Notes: generated by a model not told the origin, from the letters alone. 64,000 nt of DNA from Saccharopolyspora aridisoli (GCF_004348445.1 NZ_SMKV01000024.1:1-64000); one strand, 5' to 3'; shown: positions 1 through 8,995, counted from the stretch's first letter. Translations and numbers: made by a program.

Positions 1-1645
1 GGGCCGGGGTGGTGGCTCGTTGGCGGGCCCAGCGGTAATCGGCTTTGCCGCTGGGGGAGCGTTGCACCTGGGGTACGCGGATGATGGCTTTGGGGAGCTT
101 GTAGCGGGCCACGTGGTGGGCGGCTTCGGTGAGGAGCGCCTCGTCCGAGGCCTCGTGGTCCTCGAGGAGTTCCACGATGGCCACGACCTCGCTGCCCCAG
201 CGTTCCGAGGGGCGTCCGGTGACGACGACGTCGGCGATGGCCGGGTGGGCGGCGATGGCGCGTTCGACCTCCTCGACGAAGATCTTCTCCCCGCCGGAGT
301 TGATGGTGATGCTCTGCCGCCCGAGCAGCTGGATCCGGCCGTCGTCCAGGCGGAGCGCGCGATCCCCGGGGACGCTGAAGCGCCGGCCGTCGATGACCGG
401 GAACGTGCGGGTGGTCTTGTCGGCGTCGCCGAGGTAGCCCAGCGGCACCAGGCCGTGGCGAGCGAGCCAGCCCTGGCCTCCACCGGGGGAGAGCTCGCGG
501 GTGAGGTCGTCGTCGACGACCGTGGTGTCGCCGTCCGGGGTGAAAACACCCGTTTCGGCGCCGTTCCCGTCGGCGACCTGGCTCATCTGGATGCCGGTCT
601 CCGAGGAACCGACGGTGTCGACGAACAGCACGTTCGGCAGCTGCGCCTGCAACCGCGCGCGCACCGTCGGGGTCAGCGGAGCCCCTCCGTTCTGCACCGC
701 GAACACGCCGGAGAGGTCGTAGTCGCCGCGTTCCAGCTCGGCGACCATCGGCCGGGCCATCGCGTCGCCGACGACCGGGACGCTGACCACCCGCTCACGC
801 TGCACGGTGCGCAGGACGTCCGGCCAGTCCAGGGTTCTCGCGTCGGTGGGCAGCACGACCGCACCGCCCTGGGTGATCATGTGGAAGGTCGACCACTGCG
901 CGGCACCGTGCATGAACGGCGCGGTCATGATCAGCCGCATCCCGCCGCCGCCCTGCCTGGCGGCCTCGGCGATCTGCTCGTAGGAGCGGTAGGGCTCGGA
1001 GCTGCCGAACGGCGTGCCGCCCATCGCGCCGACGTAGGCGTCGTGCTGCCGCCACATCACGCCCTTGGGCATCCCGGTGGTCCCGCCGGTGTAGAGCAGG
1101 TACAGGTCGTCGCCGCTGGGTTCCGGCAGCACCTCGGGGGCCGGTGTGCCCACGATGGACTCGTACGGCACGGCGCCCGGCAGCAGCGGGTTGCCGCTGT
1201 CGTCGTCGACCTGGATCAGCAGCCGAACTCCCGGCAACCGGTCTCGGATCTCAGCGACCTGCGGCGCGAACGCGGAGTGGAACACCAGCGCCTCGGCGCC
1301 GGCGTCCTGGAACAGGTGCAGCAGCTCCTCCGCCACGTACCGGTAGTTGACGTTGAACGGCGCCGCCCGGGCGCGCAGCGCGCCGATCAGGGCCTCCAGG
1401 TACTCGTTGCCGTTGTGCAGGTAGAGGCCGACGTGGTGCTGCCCGGACTCGTGCCCGGGGAGCCGTTCGCGCGGGGTGTGGCAGCCGAAGCCCTGCCGGG
1501 TCAGGTAGTGCGCGACCCCGTCGATGCGAGCGTTGAGATCGGCGTAGCTGAACCGCTGCTCGCCCCGGACCAGGACCTCCTGGTCCGGGACCGCCTCGGC
1601 GACCGTCCGGAAGACCTCGGACAGGTTGAAGCTCGTTCCCGTCAT
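1..1645 (-). CDS. fadD19: FadD19-type acyl-CoA synthetase (3' end cut by window)
   Basis: AMP-forming acyl-CoA ligase of the ANL superfamily, acting in the cytoplasm. About 548 codons are visible and the frame is still open at base 1, so only the last few residues are missing (Mtb FadD19 is about 548 aa). Seen: the ATP-binding loop YTGGTTGMPKGV near residue 185, GSSETG near 345, and a C-terminal SPSGKADYRWA segment carrying the usual adenylation lysine. The start ATG (1643-1645) follows a GAGGAG ribosome site and lies 10 nt after the upstream gene's stop, so the two are probably co-transcribed. In the FadD19 family the substrate is a branched sterol side-chain acid, converted to its CoA thioester. 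That role fits the EchA19- and KstD-like neighbours but is inferred; a general fatty acyl-CoA ligase is the alternative. Confidence 0.85.
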   Translation of the reverse strand, partial: MTGTSFNLSEVFRTVAEAVPDQEVLVRGEQRFSYADLNARIDGVAHYLTRQGFGCHTPRERLPGHESGQHHVGLYLHNGNEYLEALIGALRARAAPFNVNYRYVAEELLHLFQDAGAEALVFHSAFAPQVAEIRDRLPGVRLLIQVDDDSGNPLLPGAVPYESIVGTPAPEVLPEPSGDDLYLLYTGGTTGMPKGVMWRQHDAYVGAMGGTPFGSSEPYRSYEQIAEAARQGGGGMRLIMTAPFMHGAAQWSTFHMITQGGAVVLPTDARTLDWPDVLRTVQRERVVSVPVVGDAMARPMVAELERGDYDLSGVFAVQNGGAPLTPTVRARLQAQLPNVLFVDTVGSSETGIQMSQVADGNGAETGVFTPDGDTTVVDDDLTRELSPGGGQGWLARHGLVPLGYLGDADKTTRTFPVIDGRRFSVPGDRALRLDDGRIQLLGRQSITINSGGEKIFVEEVERAIAAHPAIADVVVTGRPSERWGSEVVAIVELLEDHEASDEALLTEAAHHVARYKLPKAIIRVPQVQRSPSGKADYRWARQRATTPA

Positions 1646-1655
1646 CTGGTGCTCC

Positions 1656-2873
1656 TCACCGAACAGGCGTGATCGGAATGGACTTCCGGGGTTGGAAGGC
1701 GAAGTTGGATCCCGTGCTGATCCGGGTCACGGCCACCTCGGCGAACTCCCCGGCAGGTTCGTCGCCGGAGGTGACGCGCGCGGTCCAGGAGTCCTCGGTG
1801 CCCTCCACCACGACGTCCAACCGGGGGTCGACCGCGCGCACCACTGCCTGCAGCGGGGCGGTGGAACCGGGCCCGCACAACGAGATCCACGCCCCGTCGG
1901 CGTGCGCCGGGCCGGGCCGCACGGTGATCGATCCGGGGTCCGGGGACGCAACGACGTAGTTCGCCGGGTTGAGCAGGGGGTGCAGCTCCAGCACCCGCAA
2001 CGCGCCCTCGACACCCCCGGGCAGGTCCAGCGCCCGGTGGATCCTTTCGGCGGCCAGCCCGGCGATGCCCACCAGCTGCTTGGTGCAGATCTCCCGCGGA
2101 TCATCGGTCCGCCTCGCCACCGCGCGGACGAAACCGAGGTTGAGCAGGTGCATCTGCAGGCACACCTCGTCGGCCATGCGCACCAGCGCGGAGGTGCTGA
2201 AATCGGCGAAGTCCAGGTCGCCGAGCAGCGGCCCGGTGTAGTCACCGCGCCCGTCCTCGGCCGGGTCGATGGCGGACAGCTCCAGGTTCGCGGCCCGGGA
2301 TTCCCGCAGCGCCAGGCAGTCCTGGCTGGGGGAGACCGGCGGGTGCGCGTCGTCGATGATCACCGTCCACGCGCAGTGCGGTTGCCGGTCGGCGGGTGTC
2401 CGAGGTGGCCGGTGCAGCGGTCGGACCTGCGCCTTCGGGTTCGTGGCCACGGCCGTGGCGTCGAAGGTGGGGTCTTCGATGTCGTGGCACATCGCGCGCA
2501 CGTAGCGCTCGCCCATCGGCTCGACGTCCATCAGCGCACCGCAGTGGTCGAGCTGGAACTCGCCGTACCACGGGTCGTGCACGGTGTAGCGGAAGTCCAT
2601 GAACTGCGGCGGAGCACCGATGTCGAGCTGCAGCCCCTTGAAGATGGTGACCACGTCGTCGCCGGAGTAGTCCAGCGCTCGCTGCATCCGGCGGGTGTAG
2701 ATCGGGCTGGCCGCCATCCACTCCTCGATGGCGATCCGGGTCATCTCCTCGCGGCCGAACGACGAGATGCACCAGGCCATGGCCGATCGGTCGATCAACT
2801 GCCCGGCCAGCAGCAGTTCCGGCAGCAGCGCGGCCAGCCGGGGTCGGGTCAACGTTGCGTAGCGACTCTGCAT
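1656..2873 (-). CDS. conserved protein of unknown function in steroid cluster
   Basis: 405-residue cytoplasmic protein that I cannot assign to a named family. There is no signal peptide or membrane segment. The central part is rich in His, Cys, Asp and Glu (FQLDHCGALMDVEPMG near 107-122 and MCHDIEDPTFDATA soon after), which could bind a metal or acyl substrate, but I do not recognise a catalytic motif. The C-terminal third (from about 290) looks like a small separate domain. The start ATG has a GAGGTG ribosome site 8 nt upstream. It precedes the FadD19-like ligase by 10 nt and follows the EchA19-like hydratase after a hairpin, so it most likely forms a two-gene unit with the ligase. Proteins of this kind accompany fadD/echA genes in other actinobacterial steroid clusters (recalled, not searched). 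Confidence 0.75.
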   Translation of the reverse strand: MQSRYATLTRPRLAALLPELLLAGQLIDRSAMAWCISSFGREEMTRIAIEEWMAASPIYTRRMQRALDYSGDDVVTIFKGLQLDIGAPPQFMDFRYTVHDPWYGEFQLDHCGALMDVEPMGERYVRAMCHDIEDPTFDATAVATNPKAQVRPLHRPPRTPADRQPHCAWTVIIDDAHPPVSPSQDCLALRESRAANLELSAIDPAEDGRGDYTGPLLGDLDFADFSTSALVRMADEVCLQMHLLNLGFVRAVARRTDDPREICTKQLVGIAGLAAERIHRALDLPGGVEGALRVLELHPLLNPANYVVASPDPGSITVRPGPAHADGAWISLCGPGSTAPLQAVVRAVDPRLDVVVEGTEDSWTARVTSGDEPAGEFAEVAVTRISTGSNFAFQPRKSIPITPVR

Positions 2874-2950
2874 ACGTGCACCTCGCGCCAGTGCGGGGAC
2901 GTGTGATCCTGCAACGACGGATGTCGCCTTCCGGTGCTGCTGAACCGATC

Positions 2951-2982
2951 ACGAGGGGCGTCCCGGACGAGGCGCCCCTCGT
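2951..2982 (-). terminator. hairpin terminator after echA19
   Basis: Perfect 10-bp inverted repeat ACGAGGGGCG / CGCCCCTCGT with a 12-nt loop, 5 nt beyond the stop codon of the EchA19-like gene on the minus strand. There is no U tract, as is common in high-GC actinomycetes. It suggests that the two genes further downstream (1656-2873 and fadD19) use their own promoter or depend on read-through. Confidence 0.6.
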
Positions 2983-2986
2983 CGGC

Positions 2987-3790
2987 TCACTTGCCCTGGA
3001 AGTCGGGCTTGCGCTTCTCCGCGAACGCCTTCGGGCCTTCCTTGGCGTCCTCGCTCATGAAGACGCCGATGCCGTGCTGGGCCTCGATGGCGAATGCTTC
3101 CTCTTCCGGGATCGCCTCGGTATCGCGGATGGTGCGCAGGATCGCCTGCACGGCCAGCGGGCCGTTGGCGGCGATCATCTCGCCCAGTTCGAGGGCCTTG
3201 TCCAGCGCCGTTCCGTCCGGCACGACGTGGCCGATCAGGCCGAGGTCCTTGGCCTCGGGCGCCTTGATGTGGCGTCCGGTCAGCAGCAGGTCGGCGGCCA
3301 CCGTGTAGGGGATCTGGCGCGTCAGCCGAACGGCCGAGCCGCCCAGCGGGAACAGGCCCCAGCGCGGTTCGGAAACGCCGAAGCGCGCGCTCTCACCGGC
3401 CACGCGGATGTCGGTGGCCTGCAGTATTTCGGTGCCGCCCGCGATGGCGGGGCCCTCCACCGCGGCGATCAGCGGCTTGGTCAGCCGACGGCCCTTGAGC
3501 AGGCCTTCGATCTTGGCGGGGTTGAAGGAGCCCTGCGCGTGCTGGTCACCGGGGTGGTTGTTGCTCATGCTCTTGAGGTCCGCACCGGCGCAGAAGGCGC
3601 CGCCCGCGCCGGTGAGCACGCAGGCCCGGATCGAGGGGTCGTCGTCGACCCGGTCCCACGCCTCGATCATGATCTTGATCATCTCGCCGGACAGCGCGTT
3701 CTTGGCGCTCGGGCGGTTCATGGTCACCACCAGCACGCCGCCGCGCTGTTCCACGAGGCAATGCGGCTGCTCGGTCTCCTTCGCGGTCAT
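2987..3790 (-). CDS. echA19: EchA19-like enoyl-CoA hydratase
   Basis: 267-residue crotonase-fold enoyl-CoA hydratase, the usual length for the family. Seen: oxyanion-hole segments [12 protein letters not shown] (about 60-72) and [11 protein letters not shown] (about 113-123), followed by [15 protein letters not shown], where the acidic catalytic residue of the family falls. It would hydrate the trans-2-enoyl-CoA of the steroid side chain, and Mtb EchA19, which it resembles, is known for that reaction. The start ATG is preceded by a full AAGGAGG at 3796-3802. It lies 60 bp downstream of kstD with a small hairpin between them, and a terminator follows it. The steroid substrate is inferred from similarity and position. 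Confidence 0.88.
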   Translation of the reverse strand: MTAKETEQPHCLVEQRGGVLVVTMNRPSAKNALSGEMIKIMIEAWDRVDDDPSIRACVLTGAGGAFCAGADLKSMSNNHPGDQHAQGSFNPAKIEGLLKGRRLTKPLIAAVEGPAIAGGTEILQATDIRVAGESARFGVSEPRWGLFPLGGSAVRLTRQIPYTVAADLLLTGRHIKAPEAKDLGLIGHVVPDGTALDKALELGEMIAANGPLAVQAILRTIRDTEAIPEEEAFAIEAQHGIGVFMSEDAKEGPKAFAEKRKPDFQGK

Positions 3791-3801
3791 CCCGCCTCCT
3801 T

Positions 3802-3828
3802 ACGGGGCAGCTCGCCGGAACTGCCCGT
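3802..3828 (-). terminator. possible hairpin between kstD and echA19
   Basis: GGGCAG (3805-3810) and CTGCCC (3821-3826) can pair across a 10-nt loop, extendable to ACGG/CCGT with one bulged base. It lies about 23 nt past the kstD stop codon. The stem is short, so attenuation rather than full termination is possible. Confidence 0.35.
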
Positions 3829-3850
3829 GATCGACGAAGTTCGTGTCCGG

Positions 3851-5509
3851 TCAGTTCTCGGCCTTGGCCACGAGGTCCAAGGCGGCCACGTAGCCGAAGG
3901 TCATGGCCGGGCCGATCGTCGCTCCGGCTCCCGCGTAGGTGGAGCCCATCACCGCCGCGCTCGCGTTCCCCGCGGCGTAGAGGCCGGGAATGGCCGAGCC
4001 GTCCTCCCGCAGCACCCGGGCGCGGGCGTCGGTGCGCAACCCGCCCTTCGTGCCCAGGTCGCCGGGCACGACCTTGATCGCGTGGAACGGCGCGACCTCC
4101 AGCGGAGCCAGGCTCGGGTTGGGCAACCGCGGGTCGCCGTAGTACCGGTCGTAGGCGCTCTCGCCACGGTGGAAGTCCTCGTCGGCGCCCTTCTCAGCGA
4201 AGCCGTTGAAGCGCTGCACGGTCGCGCGCAGCTGGTCGGCGGGCACCTCGATCTTGGCCGCCAGCTCGTCGAGGGTCCGGGCGGTGTGCACGATCCCTGC
4301 CTCGTACCAGCGGCGGGGGAAGCGCTGGCGCGGCGGCAGTCCGGCGAAGGTGTAGTTGTTGCGGTAGCGCTGGTCGGCGACCAGCCACGACGGGATGTGC
4401 GACACCCCGGTTTCGTGCCCGCGGTACATCGCGTGCACCGCGTCGACGTACGGCGTCGCCTCGTTGACGTACCGCTGACCCGCGGCGTTGACCAGGATGC
4501 AGCCGGGCAGGTTGCGCTCGGACAGGCAGAAGTACGGTCCGCGGGGGAGCGGGATCGACGGGCCCCACCACGCGTCGTCCATCAGGTCCACGTCCGCGCC
4601 GAGTCGTTGACCGGCCTCGATGCCGTCACCGGTGTTGGACTCGGCGCCCACGGTCCAGTCGGTGCCGATCGGCTCGCGCTGGAACTGCTTGCGCATCCGC
4701 TCGTTCTTCTCGAAACCGCCCGCAGCCATGATCACGCCGTACCGGGCGCGGACGAGCACCTCCTCGTCCCGGCGCTGCACGCGCACACCGGTGACCGCGC
4801 CTTCCTCGACGTGCAGTTCGGTCAGCGGGCTGTTGAGCCACACCGGCACGTCCGCGCGCAGCAGTCCGGCGCGCAGGCCGGCGGCCAGGGCTTGGCCCAG
4901 TGCGAGCAGCGGGCGCTTGGTGGCCAGCGAGACCACCCGGCGCAGACCGACCTTGGCGGAGGTGAGCATGCCGCGCGGGTGGCGTGCGATGAGGTTCATC
5001 CACTTGTACTCGGCCGCGGTGACCGTGATCCCGGCCGGTGCGGGCAGGTACGGGGGTTGCAGGTTGGCCAGCTCGTCGCCGAGCAGCTTGCCGTTGAACG
5101 GTTCGGGTTCCAGCGTGCGGCCCTGCGGGGTGCCGCCGGGGGTTTCCGGGTAGTAGTCGGAGTAGCCGGGAATCCACTTCAGCTTCAGCGGGGTCCGGCG
5201 CAGCACGAGCGAGACCATGTCGGGTCCGTGCGACAGCAGCGCTTCGCGACGGTCGGCGGCAATCTCGTCGCCGATCAGGTGCCGCAGGTAGGTCGCGGCC
5301 TTCTCCGGGCTGTCCCCGGAGTTCGCGCGCCGCAGCACCTCGTTGTGCGGGGCCCAGACGGCACCGCCGGAACGGGCGGTGGAGCCGCCGAAGTAGCGGT
5401 CCTTCTCCACGACCAGCACCGACAACCCCCGGTCCGCCGCCGTGAGCGCGGCGGTCATCCCGGCGGCGCCGGAGCCGACCACGACGACATCGAAGGTCGC
5501 TTCTGCCAT
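3851..5509 (-). CDS. kstD: 3-ketosteroid delta1-dehydrogenase KstD
   Basis: 552-residue FAD enzyme that introduces the C1-C2 double bond into ring A of 3-ketosteroids such as androstenedione. Together with KshAB it triggers opening of ring B. Seen: an N-terminal Rossmann FAD motif GSGAAG at 12-17, ARSGG in the FAD region, SDYYPE near 121 (the position of the N-terminal active-site Tyr in Rhodococcus KstD1), and a C-terminal STYAGAGATIGPAMTFGY in which Tyr525 and Gly529 have the Tyr487/Gly491 spacing of the characterised enzyme. Length and motifs are complete. It is transcribed away from the second flavoprotein gene, and a perfect KstR-type site lies 28 bp before its ATG, so KstR repression is likely. 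Confidence 0.93.
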   Translation of the reverse strand: MAEATFDVVVVGSGAAGMTAALTAADRGLSVLVVEKDRYFGGSTARSGGAVWAPHNEVLRRANSGDSPEKAATYLRHLIGDEIAADRREALLSHGPDMVSLVLRRTPLKLKWIPGYSDYYPETPGGTPQGRTLEPEPFNGKLLGDELANLQPPYLPAPAGITVTAAEYKWMNLIARHPRGMLTSAKVGLRRVVSLATKRPLLALGQALAAGLRAGLLRADVPVWLNSPLTELHVEEGAVTGVRVQRRDEEVLVRARYGVIMAAGGFEKNERMRKQFQREPIGTDWTVGAESNTGDGIEAGQRLGADVDLMDDAWWGPSIPLPRGPYFCLSERNLPGCILVNAAGQRYVNEATPYVDAVHAMYRGHETGVSHIPSWLVADQRYRNNYTFAGLPPRQRFPRRWYEAGIVHTARTLDELAAKIEVPADQLRATVQRFNGFAEKGADEDFHRGESAYDRYYGDPRLPNPSLAPLEVAPFHAIKVVPGDLGTKGGLRTDARARVLREDGSAIPGLYAAGNASAAVMGSTYAGAGATIGPAMTFGYVAALDLVAKAEN

Positions 5510-5536
5510 GGCACCTCCATGTGGGCCTCGCGGTAC

Positions 5537-5550
5537 TGAAACAGGTTATA
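5537..5550. promoter_or_regulatory. KstR operator (kstD promoter)
   Basis: TGAAACAGGTTATA matches the KstR consensus TnnAACnnGTTnnA at every fixed position. It lies 27 bp from the kstD start in the kstD/flavoprotein divergent region. The same 14-mer occurs at 23365 upstream of kshA. Confidence 0.8.
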
Positions 5551-5614
5551 GTTTCGAGCGCTCCGATGCTACGGTTCGACGCGATTTCCGTTGTCACAAC
5601 GGCGGCGTGGCAGT

Positions 5615-5628
5615 GAGAACTTGTTGCA
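5615..5628. promoter_or_regulatory. KstR-like operator (flavoprotein side)
   Basis: GAGAACTTGTTGCA fits the KstR consensus except for the first T. It lies 20 bp before the flavoprotein start codon and just ahead of its ribosome site, so a bound repressor would block that promoter specifically. Confidence 0.5.
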
Positions 5629-5647
5629 TGTGTCTGGAGGGGTGCGG

Positions 5648-7237
5648 ATGTCTGGGCAGTGGGACGAGGAGGTCGACGTCCTCGTCGTCGGCTTCGGCGG
5701 AGCAGGTGCCTGCGCGGCGATCGAAGCAGTCGACAACGGCGCGTCGGTGCTCGCCCTGGACCGCTTCACCGGTGGCGGGGCCACCTCGATCAGCGGCGGC
5801 ATCGTCTACGCCGGCGGTGGCACTTCGCACCAGAGGGCGGCCGGGTTCGAGGACTCCGCCGAGGAGATGTTGGAGTACCTGCGCCTGGAGACCGAAGGCG
5901 CGGTGTCCGACGAAACCCTGCGCAGGTTCTGCGAGAGCAGCGTGGTCAACCTGGAATGGCTCGAATCGCGAGGGGTCCCGTTCAACTCGAGCTTCTGCCC
6001 CTACAAGACGTCGTACCCGACCAACGACCACTACCTGTACTACTCCGGCAACGAGATCACCCCGCCCTACCGCGACAAGGCCAAGCCCGCGCCGCGCGGG
6101 CACCGGGTCTACGGCAAGGGGACCTCGGGCAAGGTCATGACCGAGAACCTCGACGCCTCGGCGCGCGAGCGCGGCGTGCGGGTGTGGACCCAGACCTCGG
6201 TCACCGAACTGCTCACCGACGGCTCCGGGCGTGTCGTTGGCGCCGAGTGCAGGCAGGTCAGGCCTGGTTTGGCGCGCACAGCGCACCGGCTGCTGTCGAC
6301 GTGGAACCGAAAGCTCAACATCTACTACCGGCCGCTGGGCAAGCAGCTGGACAAGCCGATCCGGCGCATCGAGCAGCGCAACAGCGTCGTCAAACGGGTG
6401 CGGGCGAAGGGCGGAGTCGTGCTCGCCGCCGGGGGGTTCGCGTTCAACCGCGAGATGCTCGCCGAGCACGCCCCGGACTACCGCAAGGGCTCGGCGATCG
6501 GCACCATCGGCGACGACGGCAGCGGCATCCGGCTCGGCGAGAGCGTCGGCGGCGCGACCGCGCGCATGCACCGGGTGTCGGCGTGGCGGTTCATCAACCC
6601 GCCGCTGGAAATGGTCAAGGGCGTGCTGGTGGACCGGGCGGGGGAGAGATTCGTCAACGAGCTGATGTACGGCGCCAAGGTCGGTGACCGCATGGTCAAC
6701 GAGCACGACGGCCACGCCTACCTGGTCCTCGACCAGCGCATCCTCGACGAGGCGAAGAAGCAGCTGCCCAGCCAGACGCTGTGGTTCCAGCGGTTGCAGA
6801 TGGAGATCCTGTTCCGCTCCGCCCACCACAGGGCCGACAGCATCGCTGAACTCGCGGGCAAGGCCGGTATCGCCGAAGACGCGCTGCGGCGCACCGTTTT
6901 CGCCTACAACGAGGTGGCGCGCGCTGGTGGCGAGGACGAGTGGGGCAAGGCCGCCGAGTACGTGCAGGCCATCGACAGCGGGCCGTACTACGCCTTCGAC
7001 TGCTCGCTGCGCTCGCAGATGGGCTACCCGTGCCCGATGATCACCCTCGGCGGCCTCACGGTCGAGGAGGGATCGGGCCTGGTCACCCGGGAGAACGGGA
7101 CCACCATCCCCGGCCTGTACGCGGCTGGGCGCAACGCCTCCGGCATCTGCTCGGAGTCGTACGTCAGCGGCCTGTCCATCGCCGACTGCGTCTACTCCGG
7201 CCGCCGGGCGGGCCACTCCGCCGCCACAGCCTGCTGA
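5648..7237 (+). CDS. KstD-family FAD steroid dehydrogenase (possible 3-ketosteroid 4-dehydrogenase)
   Basis: 529-residue flavoprotein of the fumarate reductase/KstD superfamily. Seen: FAD motif GFGGAG at 15-20, ATSISGG soon after, and a C-terminal GRNASGICSESYVSGLSIAD block that differs from the KstD active-site block. It is therefore a paralogue with another specificity; delta4-dehydrogenation of 5-alpha-3-ketosteroids (Kst4D/TesI-like) is a reasonable guess from family and context. The chosen ATG has TGGAGGGG directly upstream. An in-frame TTG at 5591 would add 19 residues but has no good ribosome site. It diverges from kstD across a 138-bp region holding two KstR-like sites. A hairpin follows the stop. 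Confidence 0.82.
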   Translation: MSGQWDEEVDVLVVGFGGAGACAAIEAVDNGASVLALDRFTGGGATSISGGIVYAGGGTSHQRAAGFEDSAEEMLEYLRLETEGAVSDETLRRFCESSVVNLEWLESRGVPFNSSFCPYKTSYPTNDHYLYYSGNEITPPYRDKAKPAPRGHRVYGKGTSGKVMTENLDASARERGVRVWTQTSVTELLTDGSGRVVGAECRQVRPGLARTAHRLLSTWNRKLNIYYRPLGKQLDKPIRRIEQRNSVVKRVRAKGGVVLAAGGFAFNREMLAEHAPDYRKGSAIGTIGDDGSGIRLGESVGGATARMHRVSAWRFINPPLEMVKGVLVDRAGERFVNELMYGAKVGDRMVNEHDGHAYLVLDQRILDEAKKQLPSQTLWFQRLQMEILFRSAHHRADSIAELAGKAGIAEDALRRTVFAYNEVARAGGEDEWGKAAEYVQAIDSGPYYAFDCSLRSQMGYPCPMITLGGLTVEEGSGLVTRENGTTIPGLYAAGRNASGICSESYVSGLSIADCVYSGRRAGHSAATAC

Positions 7238-7244
7238 GCCACCA

Positions 7245-7279
7245 CGGGCGAGGCGAACACCTCGTGATCGCCTCACCCG
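7245..7279. terminator. bidirectional hairpin terminator
   Basis: CGGGCGAGGCGA (7245-7256) pairs with TCGCCTCACCCG (7268-7279) with one mismatch and an 11-nt loop. It fills the 53-bp space between the convergent flavoprotein and kshB genes, so it can end transcripts from both sides. Confidence 0.6.
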
Positions 7280-7290
7280 CTGCAGGGCCG

Positions 7291-8319
7291 TCAGCCGTAG
7301 TCGACCTTGATCTTGGGGGTCTTGGGCAGGGATTGGCAGGCCAGGACGTAGCCGTCGGCGAGGTCCTCCTGCTCGAGGACCTGGTTGTTGACCATCGTGA
7401 CCTCGCCCTCGGTCACCCGGCACTCGCAGGCCGCGCAGATGCCTTCGGCGCAGGACGAGGGGGCCTGGATGCCGTTGTCCTCGAGGAGGTCGAGCAGACG
7501 CTTGTCGGCGGGCCAGGTGAACGTGCGGGCCTCGCCGTCGATCGTCACCTCGACCACCGAATCCTCCGGCTGGGCCTCCTCGCCCGCTGGCTCGGCCGGT
7601 GCCGCGCTGTCGAAGGGGTTCCCGGCCAGCGAGGCGAAGCGCTCCAAGTGGATGGCGGACTTCTGGAACCCCGCTCCGCGCAACGCCTTCCGCGTGGCGT
7701 CCATGAACGGCTTCGGCCCGCAGACGAACGCGTCGTGGTCCGGGAACGCGTCGGCCAGCGACTGCAACGCGCCCTGGTCCGGCAGCCCCTGCACGGACTC
7801 CAGCCAGTGCAGCACCAGCAGGCGTCCGGGATGCGCCGCCGTGAGCTCGGCGAGCTCGCGGGCGAAGATGACCGACTGCTCGTCGCGGTTGGCGTAGACG
7901 AGCACGACCCGGCCGGTCCCGGTGGCCAGCGCCGACTTCAGGATCGACATGATCGGCGTGACGCCGCTGCCCGCCGCGAACAGCAGCAGGTCGTCATCCA
8001 GCGACTTCGGGGTGAACACCCCGGCCGGTTCGAGCACGTCGAGCTCGGTGCCCGCGGCGACGTTGTCGCAGATCCAGTTGGAGGCGTAGCCCTCGGCGGT
8101 GCGCTTGACCGTGACGGCCAGTCGTCCGTCGGTGACCGGTGAGCTCGACAAGGAGTAGGCGCGGGCCACCGAACCGCAGCGGTCGCTGGGGATCCGCAAC
8201 GTCAAGAACTGGCCTGGCCGGTAGGGCAGCCGGGTGGTGTCGACGTCGAAGACCAGTGAGCGGGCGTCGGCCGTCTCCTCGACGACCTCGGCCACCCGCA
8301 ACCGGTGGAACTCAGGCAT
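7291..8319 (-). CDS. kshB: 3-ketosteroid 9-alpha-hydroxylase reductase KshB
   Basis: 342-residue NAD(P)H:ferredoxin-type reductase that feeds electrons to the Rieske oxygenase KshA. Domains in order: FAD-binding barrel with RAYSLSSSP (about 53-61), NAD-binding domain with GSGVTPIMSIL and VCGPKPFM, then a plant-type [2Fe-2S] domain with CAEGICAAC and a final LAC, placing the cluster cysteines at 290, 295, 298 and 328. This order is that of KshB/HmpA. It starts 18 bp after a thioesterase gene on the same strand, so both probably share the promoter at 8968-9138 with its KstR site. The oxygenase partner is encoded 14 kb away. Other Rieske partners cannot be excluded. Confidence 0.9.
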   Translation of the reverse strand: MPEFHRLRVAEVVEETADARSLVFDVDTTRLPYRPGQFLTLRIPSDRCGSVARAYSLSSSPVTDGRLAVTVKRTAEGYASNWICDNVAAGTELDVLEPAGVFTPKSLDDDLLLFAAGSGVTPIMSILKSALATGTGRVVLVYANRDEQSVIFARELAELTAAHPGRLLVLHWLESVQGLPDQGALQSLADAFPDHDAFVCGPKPFMDATRKALRGAGFQKSAIHLERFASLAGNPFDSAAPAEPAGEEAQPEDSVVEVTIDGEARTFTWPADKRLLDLLEDNGIQAPSSCAEGICAACECRVTEGEVTMVNNQVLEQEDLADGYVLACQSLPKTPKIKVDYG

Positions 8320-8337
8320 CGCAAGTCTCCTCGCTGG

Positions 8338-8967
8338 TCAGTAGGTCACCAGGATCGCGTTGGCCTCGGCGGTGGTCTCGCCGTCGGCGACGATCTCGCC
8401 GGTGGCGAAGACCTTGCGGCCTTCCTTGCCGGTGAACCGGGCCTTGATCGTCAGCGGCACGCCGTGCGGGGTGCCGCGCCGGTAGTCCACGGTCAGTGAG
8501 ACCGTCATCGCCGGATGGCCGGCCACCGCCACCGCCCGGCCCACGGCGTGGTCGAGCAGTGAAGCCACCCAGCCGCCGTGCACGCGCCCGGGCGGTCCCT
8601 CGTAGGCCGCGCCGAGCAGCGCGGACGAGGACGTCGCCCCGGAACCGTCGATCTCCAAGCCCACCATGGGCGGTGCGAGCGGGTTGCCGGGGCCCTCGAC
8701 CGGGTTGTGCACGCTGACCTGTTTGCCGTCCACGTAGGACAGCAGCAGCGGCTTCTCGCGGGTGCGCTCGCGCAGCAGCTCGGTGGCGGCGGCGACGTGA
8801 TCGGCGGCGGCGCGGAGGTCCTCGGTCGCGACATCGGTGAACACGCCGGCCTCGACGAGCTCGCGGATCCGCGCGGCCAGCAGGGTCGTCTCGGCCGGGA
8901 TCTCCGGGAGGACCGGGGCGGGTCCCGCCGCCGGTGAGGAGGTCGTGCCCTGTCGCTCGTCGGTCAT
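8338..8967 (-). CDS. PaaI-type hotdog thioesterase
   Basis: 209-residue acyl-CoA thioesterase of the PaaI/4HBT hotdog-fold family. The C-terminal half holds the fold, with the signature GRVHGGWVASLLDHAVG near residue 130, whose His-Gly-Gly and Asp belong to the active site. The N-terminal 90 residues are an extra, mostly helical and acidic segment, as in other actinobacterial members. It would release CoA from stalled or dead-end acyl-CoA intermediates. It lies directly upstream of kshB on the same strand and begins about 30 bp after a perfect KstR operator, so it is probably the first gene of a KstR-controlled two-gene unit. The exact substrate is unknown. Confidence 0.82.
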   Translation of the reverse strand: MTDERQGTTSSPAAGPAPVLPEIPAETTLLAARIRELVEAGVFTDVATEDLRAAADHVAAATELLRERTREKPLLLSYVDGKQVSVHNPVEGPGNPLAPPMVGLEIDGSGATSSSALLGAAYEGPPGRVHGGWVASLLDHAVGRAVAVAGHPAMTVSLTVDYRRGTPHGVPLTIKARFTGKEGRKVFATGEIVADGETTAEANAILVTY

Positions 8968-8995
8968 CCGGTGGTCCCCTCGTGCGCCGAATATC

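Noticed and set aside
2855-5539. An 894-codon open frame antisense to echA19 and kstD
   Set aside because: Shadow frame over two well-supported genes; composition and lack of ribosome site argue against coding.
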